Below, in pieces: positions 12,721 to 24,179 of a stretch of DNA of 64,000 nucleotides. The DNA comes from Luscinia megarhynchos (Eukaryota > Chordata > Aves > Passeriformes > Turdidae), in assembly GCA_034336665.1 (NCBI GenBank), contig CM067570.1:14491502-14555501 (forward strand). The letters run 5' to 3'. Every line of letters begins with the position of its first letter. Position 1 is the stretch's first letter. A program made the position numbers and the translations under genes. The notes under the pieces were generated by a model, which did no database searches, was not told the DNA's origin, and saw only the letters and a program-made list of their open reading frames with translations.

Positions 12721-14639
12721 CTCCAAACAGAAATAAGCTAAGTTGTGCTTCAGGTGAAGCGAGGCAGAAGGCTCAAGGTCTCTGAAGGCAGGCAGAAGTG
12801 AACCAGTTCAGCTTTAATTTGCTCTGCTCTGTGGGCAGGGGGCAGCTGTGATGCACCAATGTGTCACATGAGTCCAGGAAAGTGCTTTTGTCACTGTCAG
12901 TAATGAATGTCAGTTCTGCTATTACACCCCCAGGAGGAGAAAAAGACAGAATTGCTGTTGCACAGAGGGCCAAAAATTTCCATAATTTTTCCTATTCTGT
13001 GTGCACCATCCTCCCTTGTGCTGCCAAAGAAAAGAGCCCCTCAGAGGTTACCCTGGGCCTTCCTTGAATTCACATGACTTTGCTGCTTCGGATCCTTCAC
13101 CCCCTGTGTTTAACCGAGGTTATGAAAACCAAGCTGCTTGCTCTCTGTTTGTTTTCAGTGATCTTCTCTGTGTGCTGCCAGCAGCCAGAGCCATGGCCTT
13201 TCCCAATACAGGGCACCACAGTGAGCTCCAAGTGCACCCAGGGTTGAAGGGAGAGGTGCAGGAGACAGCAGCCAAGCTGAGCTTATGTAAAAAAATTAAG
13301 GTCAAGGCCTCACCAAGATTTACAGTGCTTTGTGTTCGAGGCACTGGTGGTTGAGCTTAGGTCGTGTTTTTCCTGCTGCTCTGAGGCAGAGCCCAGCTGC
13401 AGGGTACAATGCAGGGACACAGTGGCTTTCAAAGAGCACGACCAGTCAGCTCTGCAGCTGCACTGCTCTGAACCCAGGATGCAAGAAACAGAAGCAGCTG
13501 GGATTTGCACTGGAGCAATTTATGTAATCCTTGGGCATGCTGCAGGTATGAAATTGTTCGTGGAAGAATCCTGCTGGGCCAGCACTTGGGAAATTATTTG
13601 GGCAGTTGCCTACAATGATCCCTAAATCCCCACTGCATTGGAAAGTAGCACTTCCAAATTGTATTTAGGTGACTTGAAACCCACACCCCATCTTCAGGCT
13701 TGGCAGGCTCATATCTATGAAGCATTTCTGTTGGGAAATAGGATTCTAAAACTTTTGACACTCAGCACTAAGTTAACTTAAATCCCACTGATTTTGGCAT
13801 TATTGGAACATAATTCCTTCTACAGCGGATTTAAAAGGAGTCCTAGTGAGAAGGAACAGCGGGTGAAAAAGTCAGAACAAGAATTAGAAGGGCAATAGTT
13901 TATGGATGCATTGCAGGGTAAGATTAGAAATGTATCTATTTATCTCTGCTGTTTCACTGGCTTCTCTTTTGGTTTTGACTTTTGTGGAATATATTTAATC
14001 ACTCTCAAATGTCAGAGCATGAATGTGGGTGATGCTGTCCCAGATGGCTAGCACAGAGCATGGGCTTCTCACACAAAGCAGGGGGACATGTGTGAGCGCC
14101 CGGAGGACTTTCTGTGCTGATCCTGTTTCGTGACTTCCTCTGAGACCACAAAGCCGTGCATGAGTCCTGCTTTGTACTTTCTGGCTCAGCTGTGTCTTGA
14201 AAGCTGGCTAGCACGCATGCTAGGGAAGATCCCCGAGGTTGGCTCTGTGCTGTAAGATATTTGTCTTCTGTGGTGAGCAGGGCACCTCCACCAGGAACAT
14301 CTGGGGCTGGGGATAATGAGACCATAGGGAGAATTCACATCAGCTAGTCCTGAGCTGTAGCAGCTACTCAGTTCTCCATGCAGCTCACTGCACAAGAAAT
14401 CAGGCTGTGCTTTCTGTCTTGACATGCAGTTTAATGAGAGGAATCAAGCAAATTTGTTATTCCAGAGCTGGTTATTGATCCATGCTTTGTGTTCTATTTT
14501 GAGCGGGTCTGGGGAGTCTAAAGGTCTTAACAGATTTTTTCTATAGGTTATAGTGTCTCTATTCCTCACCAGGCCACAGACACAGGCAGGCTGTGGCCAC
14601 TTCCCAGGGGAGCCTGCTTCCATGGCCAAACCACCTTTT
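12721..14639. other. unique noncoding DNA, no gene recognised
   Basis: No exon, RNA or transposon was recognised. Frames of 60-117 codons on both strands overlap and have no family resemblance. A 'cccactgattttggcatt' string near 13785 faintly recalls an ancient amniote SINE-like motif but is too short to call. Confidence 0.5.
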
Positions 14640-14945
14640 GAAAAACATTATCCTGTTATCCAACCTAAATCTCCCCCAACTCAGCCTCGTGCTGTTTCCT
14701 CAAGTCCTGTCAATGGTCATGAGAGAGAAGAGTGCTGTACTTGCCTCTCCTCTTCCCCTCATGAGAAAGTTCAGGCAGGATGAAGTGTTCCCTCAGTCTC
14801 CTCAGGATAAATGGACCAAGTGACCTCAGCTGCTTCTCAAACAACTTCCCCTCCAGGCCCTTCACCATCCTCGTGGCCCTCCTTTGGACTTTGACAGGGG
14901 GATGTTGGCATAACTGATCCATAATGCCAGTGACCCACAGTAAGG
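14640..14945 (-). mobile_element. CR1 LINE fragment, minus strand (ORF2 C-terminal part)
   Basis: The minus-strand frame at 14710-14922 contains VQRRATRMVKGLE (residues 12-24), a hallmark of the C-terminal end of CR1 ORF2, followed by a decayed 'LRSLGPF.LRRLRE' block. Within the window, the + strand sequence at about 14680-14740 closely matches the reverse complement of the CR1 tail at about 26380-26450. That independent internal comparison supports the call. The element is 5'-truncated and also lacks the 3' tail, so both ends are missing. It is not a functional gene. Confidence 0.9.
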
Positions 14946-16369
14946 TATTTGCCTTCGTTGAAAAGCATCACTCCAGGACAGGAATTTGGATCAGAATGGG
15001 GCAAAGCATTCAGAAATCTCCTGGTGCCACATGAACAAGGCTCTCCTGCCAAAGCCAGAAATGGTACCTGCTTTGGTACAAAGATTAAGTCTTGATTTGT
15101 GTTTATATTTCATTTAGCATGCTGCTGCCAGTGCCAGTATAAGCCTATAGATATTACTGGAATGCAAATCTTAAAAGTAGTTTTTGCATTTGTTCTTAAG
15201 AGTCCTTCATGCTGAAGTTTTATTTCCTGCTGATTAGGAACTGTCCATCCTAGCTTTCTGCATTTCCTACATGAAAAAATGTTAACCAGTTTTCAGTCAA
15301 TTGAAATTATCTCTTCCTGAAAGGTAGAGGGCTTGAAATGTAAAGAATTTAAGTAATGAATTTTTAACCTTTGCTACAACTGGTTTTGTTCCTCTAAATA
15401 GCCATGGACCAGGTAGGGAAGGTCTTGATTTACCCAAAGTTCTTGGAATAGCTTTTGTAACAATGCTTTCTATGGTAGAGGTTTTCATCTAGTGAACTCA
15501 CCATTCTGCTCTTGTTTTTATTGCTAGCCTATCATCACCACCAGCTTATCATATACTAGGAGAACTCCAAACTTTTTTGTTCTGAAGATGTTTGTGTGCT
15601 GCCTTAATTTGCCTTATAACTGTTTTCTCCTCTTATAGCTAGCCTTGGAGAAAAAAAAAAGTCCTTCTAGGCACAGATAACAGAGTTTCTGTTTTAGCTC
15701 ATGTAACAAAGGCTTGTGTTTTTGTTGTCATGGCTGCCACGTTTTGTTCCCATAGCACTGTCTGTGTGTACGTGGATGTGATTCATTACCTACAGACACT
15801 AGAACCTACACCCTGTCCTGCTGTTAGTGCTCAAACTGCTTTGGAATAGAACAAACAAGTATCTCAGGTCTGCGTCTTGGTGGGTTCAAGCCAATATCCA
15901 AGTTGTTTGGCTTTGATCCATCTCCAAGGACCTATCAATTAATTTACAAAAGCAGGGTTGACAAAGCCATGGAATATTCCATTGTGAGCAGCAGTCAATG
16001 CATGTTCTATATTTTAACATGAACTGATGTCCTCCATTTCCATGTTATACAAGGCAGCATCCACAAATGTATGATCTTAAAGATTATTCAGAGGAAAAAC
16101 ATAGGAAAAGAGCCTGTCTATCATGACCAAAAGAACAAAATTTATCAAGTTTAAAATGCCAGCTATCAGTTGTACGGGGAGAATATGTCTTGCCTGAAGT
16201 TTTGCTGCAATTCCTGAATGATTGGAGTGCCTGGTGTAGTGCCTGGTATACTGACTGGAGAGTCTGGAGTGCCACATGCAAAATCAAATAGCAAAACACT
16301 CAGTAAGTTTATATATTCTCTACCTAGCCCATGAAATGAAAACATGCCCATTTGTATATTATTTTTTTA
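14946..16369. other. unique noncoding DNA, no gene recognised
   Basis: This is A/T-rich unique sequence with a short poly(A) run near 15650. It holds a 12-bp tandem duplication at 16226-16249 (agtgcctggtgt followed by agtgcctggtat). No exon or RNA gene was recognised. Confidence 0.55.
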
Positions 16370-16695
16370 ATAGAATCACAGAATCATCAGGGTTGAAAGA
16401 GACCTTCAATATCCTTTACTGACCCACCAACCCAGCACCACCATAATCATCCCAAACCATATGCTCAAATGCCACAATCAGCCACCTCTTCACCATGTCC
16501 AGAGATGGTGACTTCATCACCTCCCTGGGCAACTTATTCCAATGCCTGACCATTCTTTCAGTAAAATTTTCCTTCTAATATCTAATCTGAACCTTCCCTG
16601 GTGCAAATTAGGGCCGTTTCTTCTCACTGTTTTGCTTGAGACACGACAGAAGAGATCAAACCCTTGCTTTGCCACCAAACCACTCCCACTTGAAT
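16370..16695 (-). mobile_element. CR1 LINE 3' end, minus strand
   Basis: Read on the minus strand, this ends in the ATTCTGTGATTCTATT-type CR1 tail (16370-16388). The typical 3' UTR lies before it, and the coding end before that. The minus-strand frame contains GRFRLDIRRKILLKE (about 16552-16597), the well-known last block of CR1 ORF2, followed by the 'WSGIGISC' region matching the usual 'W..LP' block after small changes. The copy is strongly 5'-truncated, as is normal for CR1. It keeps a clear tail and reads better than the 11 kb copy, so it is probably younger. There is no evidence of activity. Confidence 0.95.
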
Positions 16696-19600
16696 TTCCT
16701 TCAGAATTCTTATTTTTTCTTTTTCCTATATCTTTTACTGCTAGTTCCTTTCTCCTCCCTATTTTCCTCAATATCCCAAGAAAAGAGCAAAATTCACTAA
16801 ATATTTCTCCAGAGTCTCACAATGCCAAAACTCTGAGATCTGCCCAAATTTCATTTTCATTTCATAAAACGCAATCCCTTTTCTCTTCTTTCAAGCAATG
16901 TAACACATTCATATTGTAGAATTAGCCTCTGAAAAACTACCCTGAACTTTTGAAGGAAATGAACTATCTCTCTCCATGGAAGAACTCCCTGTAATGTACC
17001 ATTGGACACAAAGAAATTTGGGAAGACATGTTGTATTTCCCATGGTTGAATCCTGCTAAGTGCTTGTCCTTTCTCGTATTTTATGGCAATAAACTCCACA
17101 TGTTAACATTGTAGTGGAGGGTTTTTCAGTCAAGTTGCCACAAGTATAACAAGGTATAACAAGGAGAAAATAGAGAATAATTTAAAAGAGAGGGTATCTA
17201 CATCATGTGGAAGGTTTAATTCAAGGCTGGATATTTGCTTGAAGAAAAAGTATTTCAAACTGGAATTAGATGAGAAGACTCTTAAAGGCTGTGTTAGAAC
17301 AGAGTAGCCCCTTTCAACTTCTCATGTAGGAAGTATTTCAGTTCCCCAAAACAGCATCATGACTTTTCAGCTTCCATTGGCTGCTGTCTGGATAGATGCC
17401 AGCACAGAGGAGGAAAGGGAAAACATGTTCTTTTTCTTTCACTCCAGCTAGAAATCTGGTTTAAAGGAAAATATCTGCTCTGCCTTTCATCAAAATCAGT
17501 GTTGGGGCAGTTGATGTGTTAGGGCTTGGGGATATTCCATGCAGTGCTCTGACAACAGGGGCTCATTTGACTGCCATGCAGCCAAGTGTCCTCTGTGTGG
17601 CCTCGTGGGATGGGCAACTCTCAGGTGGCCTTTGCAGGAAAAGAGCTTTTTCCTTTGCAGAGGTGGAGGTTTGGGTTCTGCTCTGCTCATCTCAGGTAGG
17701 TCCCCTCCACAAGGTCAGAGCCCAGGACACTTCTCATGAACAGGCCATTCACTGCTCTGCAGCAAAGTAAACAAACAGGATCTGATCACAAGCAGCTCAT
17801 TATCTGCTCCATTTTCTGAATCATCACATCCCTCTTGGAATGGGAATCCCGTCTAAGCCCGTTGTTTTTGGCAAAGCAGACTATCCCCTGTGACCAGAAG
17901 TGACTGGTTTCTTCCCTTTATTCCCCCACACTCTGCTGAACATAATACAAGATACTTTCCAGCCTCTTTTGTGGGCAAAGACAAGGAACCAAATGGACTG
18001 GGGACTCTTTCCAGTGGCTGCCCTGCTGGAACAGAGCTCCAAGCCAAGCAACGTGGAGAAAGGACACAAAACCTGTCATTTGGGCAGCTCCCTCTCAGAG
18101 CAGTAACAGCAGCAAAAGAGAGGCCAGATAATGGCAATTTGGAGTGGGAGAGATGGGTAAGAAGCCATGATGTGGGCTGGAGTGCATCCACTTGGTGTTC
18201 AGGAAAGAGTTTTCAATAGGATCTTGAAATGCACTGCAATCTAGTAAACATGTGTGTGTCAGCAGCAAAGGCTCTGGAGTACTCTGGGGATTTTCTTATT
18301 TCCTGGAGATTCTGACAGAAAGGAAAAAACAATAGAGGAAAAAAGAAGAAGAGCTACATGCCAATTTCTGTGCAAAACATGGGAAAACTCACTTTGTATC
18401 AATGAAATATTTTATCTCCTCTAAAATAGGTCAACTTGTGTCACTCTTGAGTACTTTAAAACATAAGACAGGACAGAAAATTCAAAATGAAGAGCTCTTT
18501 TGAACAGGAGAATCCAAATGTTTCAAAAGAATGCTAATTTTTATCTTCGTAGATTTTTCATTAATACAGAACAACCACAAATGAACAGTGTGGCAAAGCC
18601 AAAAAGAAATGTGTAAACTTGCAAAAAAATCCCATGTGAAAAAATTTTCTCTGGGGAAAAAAAATTACATTTCCAGAGTTTAAAAACATGAAAAAGTTGG
18701 GAACAGAGTGTTTTAATCCTTCTTTGTGTATCTGGGAAAGTGGGTGTCAGCACCACTCTCTTTCCCTTCTTGGATCCCAGTGGGTGCCACAAGAAGCAAT
18801 TTTCCTGGCCATGCTGAGAGGACATAAATACACAGAGGAATTTCTTCAGATTTGAAGCCAGTGCTCTGTCATAACATGGACAATACCTTGGAGGTGCTGA
18901 AGTGCTAACAAAAGGAGAAGAGATTCAGGCCTGCATATGGGTTTCTGCATCAGAGCTGAGCCAAGACTGCTCAGTCCCATCACAGGCAGGCAGGAGATCT
19001 GAGTCAGTGAGGGTGGTAGAAAGGAATGAGCACATCAGAGCCTCCCAATTGCACATGATGAACCAGTTGGAATATCAGCACAACTCAGCCTTTCCCTCCC
19101 AACACACAGAGATGCTTTATGCAGCTCTCACTGTGCAGGGGAGATGGACTGCTCTGCACTGGATGCAGAGGAGCAGCACCAAAGTTCAGCACAAACACGC
19201 CTCTGTCAGAGCCATCGCTGCCCACCTCCTCCCCATCACTTACTCATCCCTCCCAAGGGCAGGACTGCAGATGAAATAGCAGTGGAAAGCAATAGACAGG
19301 CCTGCCCAAAAGGAAATTGAGCAGCTGCTGGAGCCTCAGAGTGACACTGGAGTAAATAGCTTGTGTCTGTAATGACAGGAGCTTAATACATGGATCATCA
19401 TGTATAACAGACACTGGGCCCCTTTGTGTTGTGGGCATATGGAAACCAACACATTCAATTAATCCCATGTTTCTGGACCATGTTGTTGTGTGTGTAGATC
19501 AGTTCCAGAGGACAGACTGGAAAGCCCTGGAGCAACCACTGCTGTCTTTCAAGGAGTACACCCAAGCCTCTTTGAAAATACTCAGTGGGGAATGTTTACT

Positions 19601-21650
19601 ACAGATATTGTCCTCCAATGCAAATTCCATTTCATCTTGGGCCTGGGATAGTGGAGGGGAAAAAGGACTCCTTAGAATAATGGGCTCAGACTGAACTCCT
19701 AAGAGCCAAGGCCATGTTTTGAAGCTGTAGGGAAGCATTGCTGACAATAGCAAAACATGGATGACAGTGGAAGGAATTGTAGGAAACACTTAGTGGGGAG
19801 AAGATGGCCTGAACAGCACAGTGAACTTCACTAGGGAAGAAACAAGAAGCATCACATCAAAATAAAACTATAAATTATACTTTGTGTAATAAATTACACT
19901 TTGCTTAGCCCAAAACAACCAAATCATCACAGAAAGTATAACAACAATTTATTTCCCTCTTAGGGTCATGTTACTCAGCAGCTGGCAAACTGGAGGCCCT
20001 TTCTTGCAGCTCTATTCCCCAGATACAGTGTCTGTCTTACTGACATTAACCTGTTTCCTACAAGATAAATTGAAGATCCTGAGGCTGCTCAGCCAGAATG
20101 TGCTAATTAGGAACTGAAGGGGCATTTTGCAAGGTATGATTCACTGTGCTTGGACAGTGAGTGATATTGGCGTTGGCAGAAGGTATGCAAATTGACAGCA
20201 AAAAGTAATTTGAACCCACAGTATCTTCCCCCAAGTATTCTCAAATTCAGGAAGGTCAGAAATGACAGAAATAGAAAGCCCTCTTTGTATGATACATCTT
20301 CAGAAGAAAGTGGAATAGTCCAACATTGCAGTACCCTTCCATGAGGATGAGGTGATTTGCTAACTCAGGGACCAATGAGCCAGAGAGAACATTCTGCATC
20401 CCACAAAGAGCAGACCCTCCCAGCCTGAAGATAGATGGGTGCACTATCCATTTAACAGAGTGCCAATCTAAATGCTGCAATGAGGACACCAAAGTCAGGA
20501 GGAATGACATGGAGATAGGAGGGAAAATTAAAATATACACACAAAAAGAAACAACCACTGCCAAGGGCAAAATAACCCCCATCCTCTAGCCCTCACAGAC
20601 AGAAATTCTGTACACCAGGGCCAAGAGTTCCAACCAAGTAAAGGATACTCCTTTCAGATGAACTGTTCTCCAAAAAATTATCACTGAATTCCCAGCTGGT
20701 GGGTAAGTCAGTAGATGATGGTGAGAACATGTCTTCACTAGACAAATTAGACCCTTTTTTACAGGGTCAAGGAAGGACCAAAAATACTGCCCAGCTCTCA
20801 GTGAGACCAGCTGGAGCTTTGCCATAGGCTTCATTGGTGCAAGATTTCCAGTCTTGCTGTTGATCTGAACCTGGCTCCTGGCAAATCCTCCTGGTCTCCA
20901 ACCTGAAACCCTCCCCTACAAACTAATCCACCAAACATTTTTGTCATTGCAGGCAACTAGCAGAAGACCAAGCCCTGTAGTCTATGCCTTCTTTCCTACA
21001 GGAACACCTTCACTATCCTGACCCAGGCACTTCTGAACGTCCTATTTTCTCCTGACTTCAGTGAACCCCAGTCACTGATACCTGTTCCCCACCCATATTG
21101 GTCAGAACCTTTCCCAAACAGATTCTCTAGATGTACAAGACCAGGTTAATCTGCACCCAGATAAGGAAATAAACTGATAGAGGCCCCCAGACACAACGTG
21201 GTGCTGGGACACACGGGCTGGAGCAGTGTGCTACACTAAATGGTGCTGGCAGGAGAAGATGGGGAGAACAGTCCTTTCCAGAAAATTCATGCCTCATGTA
21301 CAGGTACAGCTCCTCCTGACAGAGCAGAGCAGGGCCAGAAGTAAATGCTCATCCAGGCGGGGACGCCCTGCTTCACACACAGTCATCCTGGAACTGCTCT
21401 ATTCCTTTCTATAACCTCACACAACACTGGCAACAAAGAGATAATCAGCAGGACAATGTCTTCATTTAGCTACTGATGGTTCCCCCTCCTTTCTGGTAAA
21501 GACCTAGGCTTGTGGTTGGAGGTCAGCTGGGATGCAAGGGCAGCCAAGTAGGTCTTTCAATCCACAATGGGATGGAGCAGCCATTTTAATAAAAGGGAGA
21601 AAGAGCTGTTTCCTCTGTGGCTGAAAAAGCTTGTAATTGACCTGGCAGAG
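16696..21650. other. unique noncoding DNA, no gene recognised
   Basis: No coding exon, RNA gene or transposon was recognised over about 5 kb. Frames reach 125 codons (16542-16919, partly CR1 antisense; 18902-19279) without domains. Small features include a 10-bp tandem repeat near 17152-17164 and an A/T-rich duplicated string near 19868-19905. Otherwise nothing was seen. Confidence 0.55.
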
Positions 21651-21672
21651 CATGCAAACCCTGGTTTGCATG
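21651..21672. promoter_or_regulatory. perfect palindrome with two octamer-like half sites
   Basis: CATGCAAACC (21651-21660) is followed by CT and then by its exact reverse complement GGTTTGCATG (21663-21672). Each arm holds ATGCAAA, the core of the POU-factor octamer (ATGCAAAT), so the two cores face in opposite directions 8 bp apart. A looser outer symmetry (GAGCAT upstream, ATGCTC downstream) surrounds it. The palindrome is seen directly. POU binding is an inference. Confidence 0.45.
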
Positions 21673-22757
21673 GGAAATGCTCTCTTTTCCCTTACACATG
21701 TGCTCCTTTGTAATGCTGCTGGGGACTGCTATGCTGCTGTCTGCAGTGTCTAGCTCTTAATTAAGTGCAGCAGGGTCTGTCAACAGAGCAGGACTGGTAA
21801 AGCCCTCACCAAAGACAGCTCAGACAGTGCAGCCAACCTGGAGGAAAGTGAAACAGCTCAAATTATCCCATCTCCCCACCCCACAGCACGATCAGAGCAG
21901 ACTACAAAACCCATCTCCAAATCTTACTGCCCTTTTTGCTCCACCCTTGACCTGGAAAGTATGAGTGTCTCCCCAGATCAGGCCAAAATAGAGTCTTTTA
22001 AAGAGCTGAAAATCAAGGTGAATATTTCCTGCAAAAAGAGTTGTACCTGCTTGTATGACTTTCACATCATGATCAGTCATTTGCTGATCTCTCCTCCCTT
22101 TTGTCCAAAGGGTTGCACAAGCTCAGATCCAAAAAATCCCATGTCATATCCCAAGAGCAAAATATTATAAGCAAGACCTGTAAGCAAACAGGTCTATACA
22201 GAAATAGGAGAACACAGCTAGTTTTGTATCTATGGTTTTGCTGATATTCAGCATCAAGGAAAAGTTAAAATGGGCTGAACAGGGGATGGATGAGAGAGCA
22301 TAAATGCTCAGTATGTGTATGGATTACATGCTAAAAGTGCACTGCATGTGTCAACCCAGCATTAGCTGCTCACTCAGTTTTCTATGGAGGTGGCTGGTTC
22401 AAGGGAGGGGGATCTAATATGTTTCTTGAATCATTGTGTTAAAATTCAGTATTTGTTAGAGCCTTCCTTTGCTGAGCCTCTTAAATGGGGGAGAGGCACC
22501 AAATTTTTTTCTGGAATATAATTTCCACCTATTTTTTCTTTGTCAGTTCTTTTTCTCTGGTGCATCATTTCTTCAGCTTCTCTCCTGTTTCCTTTATCTC
22601 CATCTGTCCCCAAACAGTACTGTTTGCCTGCTGCAAAATAGATGCAAGTATTGCCAATTTATGCTTAAGTTTCTTTTCTTCCACTCTCTTTATAGGGTAC
22701 TGAGTCACGTAAAACAGAGATGAGGGAATCTGCCTGCCTCATGGCAAGATTGCCTTT
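21673..22757. other. unique noncoding DNA, no gene recognised
   Basis: This is unique sequence with T-rich stretches near 22500-22570. Short frames only. No repeat family or RNA gene was recognised. Confidence 0.5.
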
Positions 22758-22865
22758 GCTGAAATGATTTGTCTAACCTGCTATTAAAACCATTCAGAGA
22801 TGAAGATTTCACAAGGGCCCTAGGCAATTCTATTGCCTAAAAATAGACTTCTGTTTATCAAATAG
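22758..22865 (-). mobile_element. old CR1-type LINE scrap, minus strand
   Basis: The + strand reads 'gtctaacctgctattaaaac', then 'gagatgaagatttcacaa' and 'ccctaggcaattctattgcc'. These correspond in order to the antisense of the CR1 3' region: the 'tccaacctgttcttaaaaacc', 'gatggagattccacaa' and 'ccctgggcaacctgttccag' blocks. Only about 100 bp is recognisable and it is diverged. It is older than the copies at 16.4 and 26.4 kb. Confidence 0.6.
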
Positions 22866-24149
22866 TCTGAAACTGTAATCTGTAGCAAAGTATTATCTTA
22901 TGCTCTGCAGCACCAAGGCTGGGACAAATGAAGAGGTCAAAATAATCTTCTGCCATCATTCCAGGGTCAAAAGAAGTCCTTAGAGCACAGTTTTCTGCAT
23001 TTAGTCACAGCATGTCTCCTGGCAGCTCTGTGTACTGAAGTGAAGATGCTTGAGCTGGTTCTGATACGTGTGTGCAAGGACCCATGGTAAACAAAAACCA
23101 GTATCTTGGTTGCTGAGATTACAGCTCCGAGTTGTGGCTACCTCCCTCCACACTCAGACACCTACAACCACACCCACACCTTCCTTGGGAATTATCTTGG
23201 GCTTCAGTTCCAGAGCAGTAGCTCTGGGACAAGATGAGATAGGTTTTTTGGAAGAAGACTGGCTTTGTTTGTGGTTGGGATTACTTTTACCCCAGCATAG
23301 GAGACTAGAGATAGTCAGATGAAAGATTAAGAGTAAAACTGAAGCATTTTCTGTCTCCAGTTCTACAGTGAACACAGGTTTTTCCAGGTGAACACATTTC
23401 TAATGCCTCTCTGCACATCACACTGCTGGTTGAAAGCTTCAGCTCATCGATCTTTGACCCTCATAGAAGTGTTGGGCTTTTTGGTGAGCATGAAACAAAT
23501 CATCCAAGGAAGTGCATACTCTGGTTGCATATTCTATGAGGCTATCAATCATCAGATTTAGTGTTCTGGACTCTTATCCCAAAAGAAGTTAAAACCAGAT
23601 ACACATTTACATAGAAAATGCCAATGACTCTAGCTCTTATGTAAATGAACCATGACTTGCTTAGGCCAGGCTCATGTGGCAGATCTAAAGAGCTCAGGAA
23701 CAACTTCTCAGTTGGTTCCTGAGTAAAATATTTAACATGATAAAATCTGAAAACAATTCCTGTCCTGTTCAGTGATCATAGCTATGGTTCTGGAATAATC
23801 AATAGAGCTGAGTTACGAGTGAAGGAGAGAACCAGGATCTTACCTTGCTTCCCTACCCACTGAATGTTATAATTTATTTTTTTGTATAGAATTGTTGGTG
23901 AATGTTGTAATTTATTTGCTTGCATTGCTCTCTCTGCTGAGTGTCAGCCACTCTGATCTTCAGGCAGAACATCAATGACTAATGAAGTGAACATGTTCCC
24001 CAGAGGAATGCTGCTTCTCCCTTCTGCCTCTGGGTATTCTGGAGGTCTACCCAGGACAGAGCAGCAGGAAACCCCTTGGCACTGAACAGCCCAGCTGTAG
24101 AGGATGTGCCCGTTGGTGGCTCTAGACAATGTGTTAACAATGAGATCAC
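22866..24149. other. unique noncoding DNA with one short direct repeat
   Basis: No gene was recognised. Two 19-bp copies of tgaatgtt(a/g)taatttattt lie at 23861-23879 and 23899-23917 (one mismatch, 38-bp period), which suggests a small local duplication. A C/A-rich run occurs near 23150-23185. Confidence 0.55.
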
Positions 24150-24179
24150 AACAAACCCCTAATTTAAAGGGGTTTTGTT
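24150..24179. repeat. short inverted repeat (bulged hairpin)
   Basis: The left arm 24150-24160 (aacaaacccct) pairs with the right arm 24168-24179 (aggggttttgtt) with a single-base bulge around the loop aatttaa. It is not followed by features of a known RNA gene. Confidence 0.7.
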
